Shown: positions 9,223 through 17,571, numbered from the stretch's first letter. The stretch is DNA of 64,000 nucleotides from Halieaceae bacterium (GCA_902631395.1 CACOYM010000002.1:124001-188000); one strand, 5' to 3'. Translations and numbers: made by a program. Notes: generated by a model from the letters alone, not told the origin.

Positions 9223-9600
9223 TTACTCTCCTTTTAACGCGCGTTTATAGGCAGAAACCCTGCCCTGCAGAAAATCCAGCGTTGCTTGATACTCCACCGC
9301 TGCCTTACCAAACTTGGCCTGCTCAAGACCAATCTCGACCGTATTGCCATCCACAGCAGGGTTGTAAGGAATGGTGAAAACTTCACCGTTATCGGAATGG
9401 CCTGGACCGCGCCAGTGGCGGGCGTGGGTCGCGTTCATGCTGCCCACACCGAGCTGCCAGCCCAGCACAGCCCGAAAATCGACGTCTTTTGCCTTGAAAC
9501 CAGGCGTGTCAGCGTTAGCAATGTTGGTAGACAAGACCTCCATCCTGCGTGCTTTAAGCTGCAGGGCATCTGCGTGAATACCAAAAAGCGTGTCCAACAT
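9223..9600 (-). CDS. flgB: FlgB, proximal rod protein
   Basis: FlgB is a rod subunit and the first gene of this operon. The family start is MLDTLFGIHADALQLKARRM, followed by EVLSTNIANADTPGFKAKDV, giving 125 residues from the ATG at 9600. The track's 170-residue version adds 45 residues that do not look like FlgB and would run through the sigma-54 promoter at 9640-9656, so I reject it. A strong ribosome-binding site is not obvious; a TTG four codons upstream is a weaker alternative. The C-terminus is AAVEYQATLDFLQGRVSAYK. Confidence 0.94.
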   Translation of the reverse strand: MLDTLFGIHADALQLKARRMEVLSTNIANADTPGFKAKDVDFRAVLGWQLGVGSMNATHARHWRGPGHSDNGEVFTIPYNPAVDGNTVEIGLEQAKFGKAAVEYQATLDFLQGRVSAYKRALKGE

Positions 9601-9639
9601 GTCTGCCAACCAACGGTTGTAACTATTCACGTGAGGTTC

Positions 9640-9656
9640 AGCAGAAAACGTGCCAA
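9640..9656 (-). promoter_or_regulatory. Sigma-54 promoter of the flgB operon
   Basis: The minus strand reads TTGGCACG-TTTT-CTGCT, matching the sigma-54 consensus TGGCACG-N4-TTGCW with the GG and GC doublets at the required spacing. Transcription would start near 9630, about 30 bases before the flgB ATG. In Vibrio and Pseudomonas this operon is a sigma-54 target of FlrC/FleR-type activators, in agreement with the activator genes at 36-39 kb. Confidence 0.85.
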
Positions 9657-9741
9657 AAACAATATGTGATTGTTTTATATGACTTTTATAGAAGTGTCGC
9701 CCCGACGAGGCTCTCATATCAACAAGTAGCGGCAAAAGTAT

Positions 9742-9761
9742 GCCGGTGGTTGAAAACCGGC
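9742..9761. promoter_or_regulatory. Inverted repeat, possible enhancer site for the flgB promoter
   Basis: GCCGGT-N8-ACCGGC is a perfect 6-bp inverted repeat about 110-130 bp upstream of the predicted flgB transcription start, the distance expected for a sigma-54 activator. It lies inside the longest possible flgA ORF, one reason to prefer a downstream flgA start. The binding protein is inferred only from position. Confidence 0.4.
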
Positions 9762-9820
9762 TTATTAGTCATACTTTCACAGTTATTAGCTTACTCATAA
9801 CAGAAATGGCGGGGAGCGAG

Positions 9821-10783
9821 GTGATCACCAAACCCACTAAACCAAGTAAGTCGAGCGCGGGTTTGAAAGAGCGCGGGGTGGGGCTAGTGGGTGCCCTGAG
9901 TCTGGTCGCTTGGTGCTGGATGCCGGCGCACGCCGATGCAAGGGACCAAGAAAGCATCAAAGCGGACGCCAAAGAGCAAATCCGGGCAGCCGCAGCATCT
10001 GCCTTCTACATCGAGGCCAAGAACGTTGAAGTCAGGCTGGCAGATAAAAGGCTGGTCCTGCCGAACTGTACAGAAGCATTCGAGGTAACTTTTCCCTTCA
10101 GCGACCGTGCAACCGCCCAGCTCGACTGCCTGACACCTCAATGGCGAGGGTTTATCCAGATTAGGCTTAGAGAGGGCGTTCCGGCGTTTCGCTACAATCT
10201 GCCACTTAACGCAGGCGATATCCTGAAAAGAAGTCATGTCATCCGACAATCTATCTCAACAGAGGATGGTAATGCCATCCGAGTAACGGTTCTGGAGGAC
10301 GTGCTAGATAAAAAGCTGAAACAACGCGTGCAAGCAGGGGAAATCTTGCTAGAAAATCACTTTGCGGGCGCCGTAACAGGCACTTCGCCGATAGTTGACG
10401 ACGGCGGTGTTGGAGCCTGGATTGCCAATGAAATTATTCCCCGGGGGAGCAGGCTAAGCCAAAAGTCATTCTCCTGGGGAATAGTCAACGGCAGGGTGCC
10501 GTCAGATCTGATACATCAAGACGCTCAATTTCCTATGCTGGAAGCGCTTCGCAACATTATGCCTGGTGACAAATTGCGTCGATCAGCGGTGAAAATGGCG
10601 CCTGCGGTCCGTAAAAACGAAGAAGTTCAGGTTTCAATTGTCCGGGGGTCATTAACTGTTACCAACGTCGTCCGCGTAGGCCGGGACGCCACAATCGGAG
10701 AAACTATCGAGGTCACCAATGCAGAGTCCGGACGATCATTGCGAGCCCGGGTAACGGGAATTGGCCAAGTGGAAATATTATAG
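9821..10783 (+). CDS. flgA: FlgA, periplasmic P-ring assembly chaperone
   Basis: FlgA escorts FlgI subunits during P-ring formation. The product has a Sec signal (GLVGALSLVAWCWMPAHA-DA), an N-terminal region with a conserved cysteine (LVLPNCTEAFEV), a SAF-type segment, and a typical C-terminus (EEVQVSIVRGSLTVTNVVRV, then IGETIEVTNAESGRSLRARV). The start is uncertain: the track uses ATG 9740 and an ATG occurs at 9806, but the GTG at 9821 has GGGGAG just upstream and leaves the regulatory repeat outside the gene. It is divergent from flgB, the usual place for flgA. Confidence 0.9.
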   Translation: MITKPTKPSKSSAGLKERGVGLVGALSLVAWCWMPAHADARDQESIKADAKEQIRAAAASAFYIEAKNVEVRLADKRLVLPNCTEAFEVTFPFSDRATAQLDCLTPQWRGFIQIRLREGVPAFRYNLPLNAGDILKRSHVIRQSISTEDGNAIRVTVLEDVLDKKLKQRVQAGEILLENHFAGAVTGTSPIVDDGGVGAWIANEIIPRGSRLSQKSFSWGIVNGRVPSDLIHQDAQFPMLEALRNIMPGDKLRRSAVKMAPAVRKNEEVQVSIVRGSLTVTNVVRVGRDATIGETIEVTNAESGRSLRARVTGIGQVEIL

Positions 10784-10792
10784 TCGCAGTGC

Positions 10793-10819
10793 TAAAGTTT
10801 TAAACTAATACACCGATAT
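10793..10819 (+). promoter_or_regulatory. Sigma-28 (FliA) promoter of flgMN
   Basis: TAAAGTTT-N11-ACCGATAT matches the FliA consensus TAAAGTTT-N11-GCCGATAA at 14 of 16 positions with exact spacing. It begins ten bases after the flgA stop and about 67 bases before the flgM ATG. It would make flgM, the anti-FliA factor, part of the FliA regulon, as in other flagellated gammaproteobacteria. Confidence 0.85.
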
Positions 10820-10885
10820 TTCGGTTGGAGAAGGAAAAAATCTGCCAAGCGCATACGTTTGAGTAGGTTTAAGGGAGTGATTACG

Positions 10886-11188
10886 ATGCCTAGCATCACT
10901 GAAACCATGCGTAGTGTCGTCCCGGAGAGTGCCGGGAAGAGAGACCTGCGGGCGGAAAAAGCATCTGCTCCTGCACCTGACGCCAAGGCCCCTGAAGCTA
11001 GCACCAACGAGGCACAAGTTGATCAGGTCGAGTTAAGCGAGTCCGTGGTGCGCGCTATTGAGGACGCAAAGTTCGATGCCGCAAAGGTGGAGGCACTGCG
11101 ATTAGCGATCATGGAGGGCAATTACCCTCTTGACGCAAAGCGGATAGCGGAGAACATGCTCGACCTCGAGCGCATGATCAACTCCTGA
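10886..11188 (+). CDS. flgM: FlgM, anti-sigma-28 factor
   Basis: FlgM binds FliA and is exported once the hook is complete, releasing late gene expression. From the ATG at 10886 (AAGGGAG 8 bases upstream) the product has 100 residues. The N-terminus is low-complexity and Ala/Pro-rich, as in this intrinsically disordered family. The C-terminal half has the FliA-binding signature: VELSESVVRAIEDAKFDAAK, then RLAIMEGNYPLDAKRIAENM. The track start at 10859 is a TTG without support. FlgN follows after 23 bp. Confidence 0.93.
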   Translation: MPSITETMRSVVPESAGKRDLRAEKASAPAPDAKAPEASTNEAQVDQVELSESVVRAIEDAKFDAAKVEALRLAIMEGNYPLDAKRIAENMLDLERMINS

Positions 11189-11211
11189 TCTTTCCCGTCT
11201 TAGATTTATTG

Positions 11212-11652
11212 ATGAATCAGCCTGGTTCACCACTGAGTGCAGATGCTCTTAGAGAGGGCTTGCACAAAGCCAGCGCACTAGAAGCCCTGCTTCAGGAGGA
11301 ATTTGCCTTACTCAAGGCGGGTGATCTAGACAATTTTGAGTCGCTGCAAGCCAAAAAAAATGAAACGCTTGAGTCACTCTCTTCGCTCCTGCCCGCGCTG
11401 ACCGCAGATCAGCCTGTGATGGACCAAGACAACGATTCGACGGCTACATTGATTCAAGAAATCAAAGTTGTTCTTGCCACCTGTCGAGATGCGCACCTGA
11501 AAAACGCTATGCTGATAGACCGGAAAATTGAGGCGACCCGCTCTGCACTTGAAGTGTTGCGATCAAGTCGCTCTGCTGATACTGGTGAAACATACGACAA
11601 ACTGGGCCGCATCAAGCGGGGGTATAGCCCCGGCAGACAAGCAGACGTCTAA
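11212..11652 (+). CDS. flgN: FlgN-family export chaperone for FlgK/FlgL
   Basis: FlgN-type proteins are cytoplasmic helical chaperones of the hook-associated proteins. This 146-residue, largely helical and acidic product follows flgM, where flgN is normally found, and carries the family-like ALEALLQEEFALLKAGDLDN and FESLQAKKNETLESL stretches. The ATG at 11212 is preferred over the TTG at 11209. FlgN diverges quickly, so the call rests on position plus general pattern. No flgZ/ycgR follows; the next gene is convergent. Confidence 0.85.
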   Translation: MNQPGSPLSADALREGLHKASALEALLQEEFALLKAGDLDNFESLQAKKNETLESLSSLLPALTADQPVMDQDNDSTATLIQEIKVVLATCRDAHLKNAMLIDRKIEATRSALEVLRSSRSADTGETYDKLGRIKRGYSPGRQADV

Positions 11653-11670
11653 GCCACCTGAAGCCCAGCC

Positions 11671-11943
11671 TCACTTGCCCGCGGGATCATCACCCCGAAG
11701 CCAAAATACCCATGCCAGCACCACGGCCACCGCTCTGTACAGCGACTCAGGGATTTCGTCACCGATATCCACGCCGCTCAGCAAACGTTGCAGTGCCTCG
11801 TCCTCGATAACAGGCAAACCAAGATCAAACGCGGCGTCAATGATCGACATGGCCTCCTCGCCCTCGCCTTTTGCCAGAATGCTCGGCGCGTGACGAAGAC
11901 CATACTCTAGGGCAATAGCTTTGATCTCATCGATGTCCTTCAT
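11671..11943 (-). CDS. Stand-alone FlhB C-terminal-domain protein (FlhX-like)
   Basis: The 90 residues align with the cytoplasmic domain of FlhB downstream of its autocleavage site: ALEYGLRHAPSILAKGEGEE, LGLPVIEDEALQRLL and IPESLYRAVAVVLAWVFWL. They lack the four membrane helices and the NPxH motif. Such fragments occur in several bacteria and can partly replace the cleaved FlhB-C subdomain in substrate-specificity switching. It overlaps the upstream FliK-like gene by four bases, so the two are probably co-translated. The window also has a full FlhB (22961-24121), so this is an extra copy of the domain. Confidence 0.85.
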   Translation of the reverse strand: MKDIDEIKAIALEYGLRHAPSILAKGEGEEAMSIIDAAFDLGLPVIEDEALQRLLSGVDIGDEIPESLYRAVAVVLAWVFWLRGDDPAGK

Positions 11944-13007
11944 ACGGAGTAATCCAAGCGATCGCCACGCCTTTGCGACGGCCAGGTTGAGCGCGGCTCA
12001 TCGATGGTGTCGCGAGCCTGATTAAACACTGCGAAGTGCTCTAGCTGCAGACCAAATTCGGCTACCTCGGCAAACAATTCCGCACGAGAATCCCTAGCTC
12101 GCGTAAAGATGTCCGGGTCCGTCAACCATGCATCCAATCGCACTGTTTTGGCCGGCAAATGCTCGACACGAAGCCAAACATCGGAATCTTTGGAGAACTG
12201 TGTGTAGAAGTTAACGATCCAGGGTGGATTGCCCGGTGGGTTACCACGGGGACCTCGCTGAAGATTGAGCTCAACGGGCGCTCCGTTGACCCAGGATAGG
12301 ATATCGGCGTTGATCACATCTGAGCGCAACGCGGTCACTGTTCTCTCCTGTCGATTATCAATCTCAGTAACAAGACCTCGTGCGCGCTCCTTCGTCAAAG
12401 GGTCTGTACCTAAACCGAGCATCCGCAATAAAACCGAGGGCAGCATCGTCTCTCGAGCCACTCCCTCTGGTGGAGATGTGAAATTAAAAACGCCTCCTCG
12501 AATTATTAGCTCTCTGGCCCGCGCAATCTGTGCCTCGATAGACATCGCCGGACTCAACATCACACCAAGGCCCGCTAAAGCAGCGGCCAAAGGCGGCGGC
12601 ATCGCTCGCAGTGAATCTGGAGCCATTAGCTGCTGCAATATGGAGGCTGGTGTGCCTGCTAGTTGCATTTGGGCCGGGACAGAGGGCGGTGACGCCGGTG
12701 CGGTGGGAGGGGCGGGTGGCCGCACCGGCCGTAAAACGGTAGCGCCATCGGGCGTCAGCTGCACTCGAAAATAAAGACTCTGGCCCGCGTATCGCTTGAA
12801 GACGTCGGGAGCAATCAAAGTCTGGGCAACGCCAGCCAAGTTGATTAAAAGCTGTCCACGATCGATGGACACCAAGCCCTTCACAACCTGAAAGTTCGCC
12901 AGCCCCAGTTCGCGCGGTCCCGGTTGATCGATACGGAGACTGGCAGTCCCCTCCAGAAATATGGGCGTAGGCCGTACCGTCAAGTTGAGCAGTTCAGGCC
13001 CTAACAT
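11940..13007 (-). CDS. FliK-like protein (second hook-length-control homologue)
   Basis: This 355-residue soluble protein has an N-terminal part, a Pro/Ala-rich linker (residues about 97-115, PPAPPTAPASPPSVP) and a C-terminal domain in which TQFSKDSDVWLRVEHLPAKT and a long acidic helix resemble the C-terminal domain of FliK-related proteins. The homology is weak by eye. The support is context: it overlaps a FlhB-C paralogue, the domain FliK acts on, inside a flagellar cluster. A canonical FliK lies at 28316-30400. Other readings, such as an unrelated flagellar accessory protein, remain possible. Confidence 0.6.
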   Translation of the reverse strand: MLGPELLNLTVRPTPIFLEGTASLRIDQPGPRELGLANFQVVKGLVSIDRGQLLINLAGVAQTLIAPDVFKRYAGQSLYFRVQLTPDGATVLRPVRPPAPPTAPASPPSVPAQMQLAGTPASILQQLMAPDSLRAMPPPLAAALAGLGVMLSPAMSIEAQIARARELIIRGGVFNFTSPPEGVARETMLPSVLLRMLGLGTDPLTKERARGLVTEIDNRQERTVTALRSDVINADILSWVNGAPVELNLQRGPRGNPPGNPPWIVNFYTQFSKDSDVWLRVEHLPAKTVRLDAWLTDPDIFTRARDSRAELFAEVAEFGLQLEHFAVFNQARDTIDEPRSTWPSQRRGDRLDYSV

Positions 13008-13041
13008 GATCTAACGTCCGCGAGCTTTTAATGAGATCTCA

Positions 13042-13500
13042 CTACGGATAGCGAACCCAGTCGTCGCTAGTCGCAGTCGCTTTTTTGCCATCGTGTCCCG
13101 GGACAACATAGTCCATTACATCCTTAACGGTGGGCATACGCAGCGCGGCGCCAGCCATTAGCCAATGAGGGTTACCTCGGCGGAACGCCGATTTGTTGTT
13201 TCGTACAATGACTTTCTGCATCACATCATGATTCACGCCCGTATCACCAAGATGTGTAGCCATGATCTCGCTCAACGTATCACCAGAGCGCACTCGGTAG
13301 ACACCACCAACAACAGCATCACCGGACGAGGCAGGCAAAGAGGAGGGCGAGCTTGCGTCAAAATCGGCACTCCCAATAAAGGCCCTGAGTCTTGCTACAT
13401 CGCTGTCAGAGATAATTGACTGACCCAGCGTAACCTGCGTAAACGTCATACCCATGATGGTGGCCAATGCTGCCGCAAACATCCTAAAATAAATCTCCAT
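13042..13500 (-). CDS. Secreted LysM-domain protein of the flgP operon
   Basis: From the ATG at 13500 (AGAGGA six bases upstream) this is a 152-residue protein with an N-terminal signal (FAAALATIMGMTFTQVTLG-Q) and one LysM-like domain at about residues 65-125 (VYRVRSGDTLSEIMATHLGD ... NPHWLMAGAALRMP). The form resembles the N-terminal peptidoglycan-binding module of FimV/TspA proteins. The longer track ORF has no signal peptide at its start and overlaps the FlgT-like gene. Third after flgP and the FlgT-like gene, it may link an outer ring of the basal body to peptidoglycan. That role is inferred from context. Confidence 0.75.
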   Translation of the reverse strand: MEIYFRMFAAALATIMGMTFTQVTLGQSIISDSDVARLRAFIGSADFDASSPSSLPASSGDAVVGGVYRVRSGDTLSEIMATHLGDTGVNHDVMQKVIVRNNKSAFRRGNPHWLMAGAALRMPTVKDVMDYVVPGHDGKKATATSDDWVRYP

Positions 13501-13513
13501 CGTCACATCCTCT

Positions 13514-14668
13514 TTAGGGCAAAGTGCCCAACAACTCACCCTGAGATACAAGCGCACCCTCCCCGGAGGGAAGGGGCTCGGCCTGGGCCCTGTGATCATC
13601 TGCCCGGATCACCCTCAACATCAACAGGGTGTCCAATGTCATATCGCTTACAACGTTATTCACCATGAGTTCCCGGTCGCCTACGAGCAACCACTGACCC
13701 TCAACAACGCCGCGAGTCCGACCCGCGTCAATACTAAAACGCTGCGCGCCGTCGCGCCTTACAGAGAAAACTCGTGGCAAGCACGCCGTTGCCTCGGAAA
13801 ATTCACGCGTAGCTGTAGCAACCCAGTCCTCAAGATCCTCCTCATCCTGTTCTATCACCCACTCGCCTGACTCAAAAGCCCGGTAAGCGCCAGTCTCGAT
13901 CAATGCTCGGAAATCGCCCATAGGACGCCTTGCCGCTGGCTGGCTAAAAGATAGCGTGATAGCAAACTTGACAGGCTTTGCGGTAGACGAGAGCACATAC
14001 ACCATAGACGCGAGGCCAGGGTGGTTGATGTAAAGATCATTCTCCTCGCGGTCGTCTGCTAACATGCGTACGTTAACGGATACCGCAAAGTCTGGCGCGG
14101 GCCCATCCGACCAGTCTCCTACCAGCGCTCTGGCATACGTCGTGTTCTGATAGCTCTCGGGCTTTTGGCCGACCGGAGCCAGCACCCGGTACCCCTGCGC
14201 TCTAAGCGTGCTCTGGAGCGCTGCAACCAGAAGGGATTCTTGCTTCTGATGAAGCGCGCGCTCAGATGCTGCCCGCATAGCGCCTGAAGTCAGCTTAATC
14301 GTTACCAAACCGGACTCAGACCCCGAGCCCGTCCAAAGCTGACATCGGGCCTCGTCAGATACCTGAACCGCATCGAGTGCGTCTTGACCACCCAATGCCT
14401 CCAGATAGCTCTCGACTTGTATGCCGCGCACATCAGCTTCTGTGGAAAACATGGCCCTCTCGTGCAGTCGTCCTTGGTCATCGATGTAGGCAACGCCCTG
14501 TACCCTAGCACCTGACTCCAGTGCCGCATCCAAAGCACGCTGTTTGAATGCCGATAAATATCCAGACGCATCATCATCGCTGGCAAGGCCACTGGCCTCA
14601 TTTTGTGCTGCGGCCGAGGTCGCCAGAAGCAACCCACATCCCATCAGCCGTAATGCAGTGACAACCAT
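13514..14668 (-). CDS. flgT: FlgT-like flagellar assembly (H-ring) protein
   Basis: The 384-residue product starts with a signal peptide (VVTALRLMGCGLLLATSAAA-Q) and ends with a domain resembling the FlgT C-terminal module (AGRTRGVVEGQWLLVGDREL, and a final VSQGELLG). FlgT of Vibrio forms the H-ring around the LP-ring and helps assemble the stator rings. Identification rests on size, secretion, the C-terminal pattern and position directly after flgP; the middle is divergent. The ATG at 14668 removes 47 residues of the track ORF that overlap flgP. Confidence 0.6.
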   Translation of the reverse strand: MVVTALRLMGCGLLLATSAAAQNEASGLASDDDASGYLSAFKQRALDAALESGARVQGVAYIDDQGRLHERAMFSTEADVRGIQVESYLEALGGQDALDAVQVSDEARCQLWTGSGSESGLVTIKLTSGAMRAASERALHQKQESLLVAALQSTLRAQGYRVLAPVGQKPESYQNTTYARALVGDWSDGPAPDFAVSVNVRMLADDREENDLYINHPGLASMVYVLSSTAKPVKFAITLSFSQPAARRPMGDFRALIETGAYRAFESGEWVIEQDEEDLEDWVATATREFSEATACLPRVFSVRRDGAQRFSIDAGRTRGVVEGQWLLVGDRELMVNNVVSDMTLDTLLMLRVIRADDHRAQAEPLPSGEGALVSQGELLGTLP

Positions 14669-14696
14669 GACCACCTCGTCTCCGTCAACTTGCCCG

Positions 14697-15167
14697 TCAG
14701 GAGCCCGCAGCCGTTGCGGCACGCTTAAGGTACAACGCCCTGAGATCGTTGACGATACTCTTATCGAGCGACATCGTAACCTCGTATATATCGACGCCGC
14801 GGGGCTCAATTTGCTCTAAGTTGGCACCGTAAACCACACCCTCTACCCGGGCGCGGAAACTGTCGCTTCGAACCACCATGTCCGCAACAGTTGTCTTAGA
14901 GTCTAGGTACTGGCCATAAACCTGCTCGGTCAGGCCTCTGTACGCGTCCAACCTGGCGGCACGAATAGCCAGCGATCGCCGTTGCGCCAGTGAGTCGCTG
15001 GGCTGAACATCAATGGCAGCGAAGCCCGTTGCAGTTAACGTATCTTGGCGTTCGACCACTGGCCCTTCGAACAACGCTTCGGGCTCCGAAGAATGACCCA
15101 GTGTCTCGCAACCATTCAGTAGCGCGACGACGAGTAACGTGGTCCAACACGGTACTAATTTGCGCAT
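14697..15167 (-). CDS. flgP: FlgP, outer-membrane flagellar lipoprotein (LPP20 family)
   Basis: The 156-residue protein has a lipoprotein signal (lipobox LNGC at residues 17-20) and an LPP20-type domain: ATGFAAIDVQPSDSLAQRRS, LAIRAARLDAYRGLTEQVYG, then MVVRSDSFRARVEGVVYGA. In Vibrio and Campylobacter FlgP forms a basal disk/H-ring component associated with high-torque motors. It is the first gene of a minus-strand group with the FlgT-like and LysM genes, 29 bp before flgT. A FliA promoter precedes it. flgO, a frequent partner, is not in the window. Confidence 0.88.
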   Translation of the reverse strand: MRKLVPCWTTLLVVALLNGCETLGHSSEPEALFEGPVVERQDTLTATGFAAIDVQPSDSLAQRRSLAIRAARLDAYRGLTEQVYGQYLDSKTTVADMVVRSDSFRARVEGVVYGANLEQIEPRGVDIYEVTMSLDKSIVNDLRALYLKRAATAAGS

Positions 15168-15262
15168 TAGGTCCCTCCTGGGCTTCGCCTAGTTTATGAA
15201 CCCCTAACCGCATGAACAGTACTGCGCTTGGGTAATCCAAAAAAATAATGCCGGTCCTATAC

Positions 15263-15289
15263 ACATCGGCTTTTTTAGACGGTGCTTTA
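15263..15289 (-). promoter_or_regulatory. Sigma-28 (FliA) promoter of flgP-flgT-LysM
   Basis: The minus strand reads TAAAGCAC-N11-GCCGATGT: TAAAG and GCCGAT are intact and the 11-base spacing is exact. Transcription would start near 15255, giving a leader of about 88 bases to the flgP ATG. The genes would then be expressed late, after FlgM export. Confidence 0.72.
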
Positions 15290-15372
15290 CCTAATGATCA
15301 TAGAGTTTTGTGCCGCCAGAAAATGCCTGAGCGGAAGCCACAACATAATACTGCCTAATCGAGTTTAGCAAC

Positions 15373-15389
15373 TTGGTATAGAAATTGCG
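15373..15389 (+). promoter_or_regulatory. Sigma-54 promoter of flhA
   Basis: TTGGTATA-GAAA-TTGC has the invariant GG and GC doublets ten bases apart and the TTGC of the -12 element; only the -24 flank departs from TGGCACG. Transcription would start near 15400, about 45 bases before the flhA TTG. The site would drive flhA and the flhF remnant, fleN and fliA. Confidence 0.75.
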
Positions 15390-15444
15390 TGTCTTCTTCT
15401 CGCCTTCAGCCCAAAGGGCTTAAAAACTGAGGAGATAGAGGATT

Positions 15445-17565
15445 TTGGAAGCCATACTGTCAAATTTCCGGCAGTTTTCTGACCGTTTCGCATGGCTAAA
15501 CGCAAAAAGTGTCGGTGCGCCGACACTCGTATTACTTATTCTGGCGCTATTAGTTGTCCCACTGCCTGCTTTCTTACTGGATGTGCTCTTCACCTTCAAC
15601 ATTATGCTAGGCCTGCTGATGGTGATGATTACCCTTAATACGCGCAAGCCGCTGGAATTTTCGTCATTTCCCTCTGTGCTGCTGATCGCCACACTGCTCA
15701 GGCTGGGTCTCAACGTAGCATCTACCAGGGTGGTGTTAGTTGAGGGTCACTCCGGTACTGACGCAGCTGGACAAGTAATTGAGTCCTTCGGCGAATTTGT
15801 CATTGCAGGCAATTACGTTGTGGGCTTCATCATCTTTTTGATACTGATGATCATCAACTTCATTGTGGTGACAAAGGGTGCAGGCCGTGTTTCTGAGGTC
15901 ATCGCACGATTTACCCTCGACGCCATGCCGGGCAAACAAATGGCAATCGACGCGGACCTGAACGCCGGGATCATCGACCAAGACATCGCCAAGAAACGGC
16001 GCAGTGAGCTCGCCCAAGAATCAGATTTTTACGGCTCTATGGACGGCGCCTCAAAGTTTGTAAGAGGAGATGCCATCGCTGGCATCTTGATCCTGATAAT
16101 CAACATCGTAGGGGGTTTGATTGTTGGCACCACACAGCACGACCTTACCCTAGGTGATGCCGGCAGAATTTATGTTCTGCTCACCATTGGCGATGGTCTG
16201 GTGGCACAGATCCCGTCTCTACTGTTATCGCTCTCAACCGCGATTCTGGTGACACGAGTAACAACCGACGAGAGCATGGCGGAGCAAGCATCAAAACAAG
16301 TAGCCAATCCGAATGGCGTATTCATTGCCTCTGGCATTGTCACGCTGCTCGGGCTTATACCTGGTATGCCCCACTTTGTTTTTCTGCCTCTAGGTGCCGC
16401 TGGCATTGGCCTGGGGTTTTATATCCGGCAGCTAGAAGCTGAGCAACGGCGAGAGGAAATCAGTGCTGACGCCATCGCCGAGGTCGAGCCAGCGAATCGC
16501 GAACTAGACTGGGAAGACATCGACCAAGTCGAGGTGATTGCACTGGATATCGGCTACGGGTTGGTTCCGCTCGCTAACGCTCAATCAGGCGGACAACTTC
16601 TGACACGTATTCGAGGAATTCGAAAGAAGTTGTCGGCTGAACTAGGATTTCTCATTCAGCCTATTAGAATCCGGGACAACCTCGACCTGAAGCCAGAGGT
16701 TTACCAGATTTCACTTCATGGTGTGGTGCGAGGAACAGGCGATGTGCGAGTCGGCAAGTTACTCGCCATCAACAGCTCAGAAATGCCCGCACCAATCGAC
16801 GGCGAGCCAACGACGGAACCGGCCTTTGGTCTCGATGCACTCTGGATAGAACCATCACAAGCTGAACTGGCGCGGGGCCTTGGCTACACAGTAGTAGACG
16901 CACCAACCGCCATTGCCACGCACATCAATGCCGTCATTCGAGAGAGCGCCAGTGAGTTGCTTGGACAGGATGAGACTCAAGAACTTCTGGATAAAGTAGC
17001 CACCCGATACCCGAAATTGGTCAGCAATTTAGTACCTGACCTGCTGCCACTTTCAACCGTCGCGCAGGTGCTCCAGAACTTGCTCGCGGAATCAGTGCCC
17101 GTTAAAGACATGCGCAATATCATCGACGCACTTACGGCCCACGCAAAGGAAAATCCAGACCCTGGCCATCTGACCGCTTTGGTGCGACCCAAGCTAGGAC
17201 GTCTGATCTGTCAGCCCTTGGTTGACGACACAGGGACGCTGACGGTGGTGACCTTGGCACCGGACCTCGAAAAACTCCTTGAGAGCAGCCGGGCAGGCGC
17301 TGAAACTGAGCACATCACACTTGATCCGACATTGGCTAACTCAATGATCGAGAGCCTTCGGAGTGAAGCAGAGAAAATACAAGAGAATGGCGTTGCAGCC
17401 ACTTTGGTAGTGTCGCCCACTCTCCGGAGTTGGATGGCACGCTTTGTCAAAGTCCGAGTACCTGATCTGACAGTGCTGTCCTATACAGAGATCCCGGACG
17501 ATCAGCGCATCCAAGTTCAATCCAGCATCGGTGGCGAGGCAGCCATAGAGAGCGATACGGAGTAA
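15445..17565 (+). CDS. flhA: FlhA, flagellar export gate protein
   Basis: FlhA is the large inner-membrane ring of the flagellar type III export gate. The 706-residue sequence has several N-terminal membrane helices, the FHIPEP-family block LDAMPGKQMAIDADLNAG and KRRSELAQESDFYGSMDGAS, then a cytoplasmic substrate-docking domain from about residue 340 (IRIRDNLDLKPEVYQISLHG). The start is TTG, preceded by GGAGATAGAGG. First gene of a plus-strand unit. Nothing is missing compared with the family. Confidence 0.97.
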   Translation: MEAILSNFRQFSDRFAWLNAKSVGAPTLVLLILALLVVPLPAFLLDVLFTFNIMLGLLMVMITLNTRKPLEFSSFPSVLLIATLLRLGLNVASTRVVLVEGHSGTDAAGQVIESFGEFVIAGNYVVGFIIFLILMIINFIVVTKGAGRVSEVIARFTLDAMPGKQMAIDADLNAGIIDQDIAKKRRSELAQESDFYGSMDGASKFVRGDAIAGILILIINIVGGLIVGTTQHDLTLGDAGRIYVLLTIGDGLVAQIPSLLLSLSTAILVTRVTTDESMAEQASKQVANPNGVFIASGIVTLLGLIPGMPHFVFLPLGAAGIGLGFYIRQLEAEQRREEISADAIAEVEPANRELDWEDIDQVEVIALDIGYGLVPLANAQSGGQLLTRIRGIRKKLSAELGFLIQPIRIRDNLDLKPEVYQISLHGVVRGTGDVRVGKLLAINSSEMPAPIDGEPTTEPAFGLDALWIEPSQAELARGLGYTVVDAPTAIATHINAVIRESASELLGQDETQELLDKVATRYPKLVSNLVPDLLPLSTVAQVLQNLLAESVPVKDMRNIIDALTAHAKENPDPGHLTALVRPKLGRLICQPLVDDTGTLTVVTLAPDLEKLLESSRAGAETEHITLDPTLANSMIESLRSEAEKIQENGVAATLVVSPTLRSWMARFVKVRVPDLTVLSYTEIPDDQRIQVQSSIGGEAAIESDTE

Positions 17566-17571
17566 TACAGT

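Noticed and set aside
12265-12774. 169-codon plus-strand ORF opposite the FliK-like gene
   Set aside because: Low-complexity translation antisense to the coding frame; no independent support.
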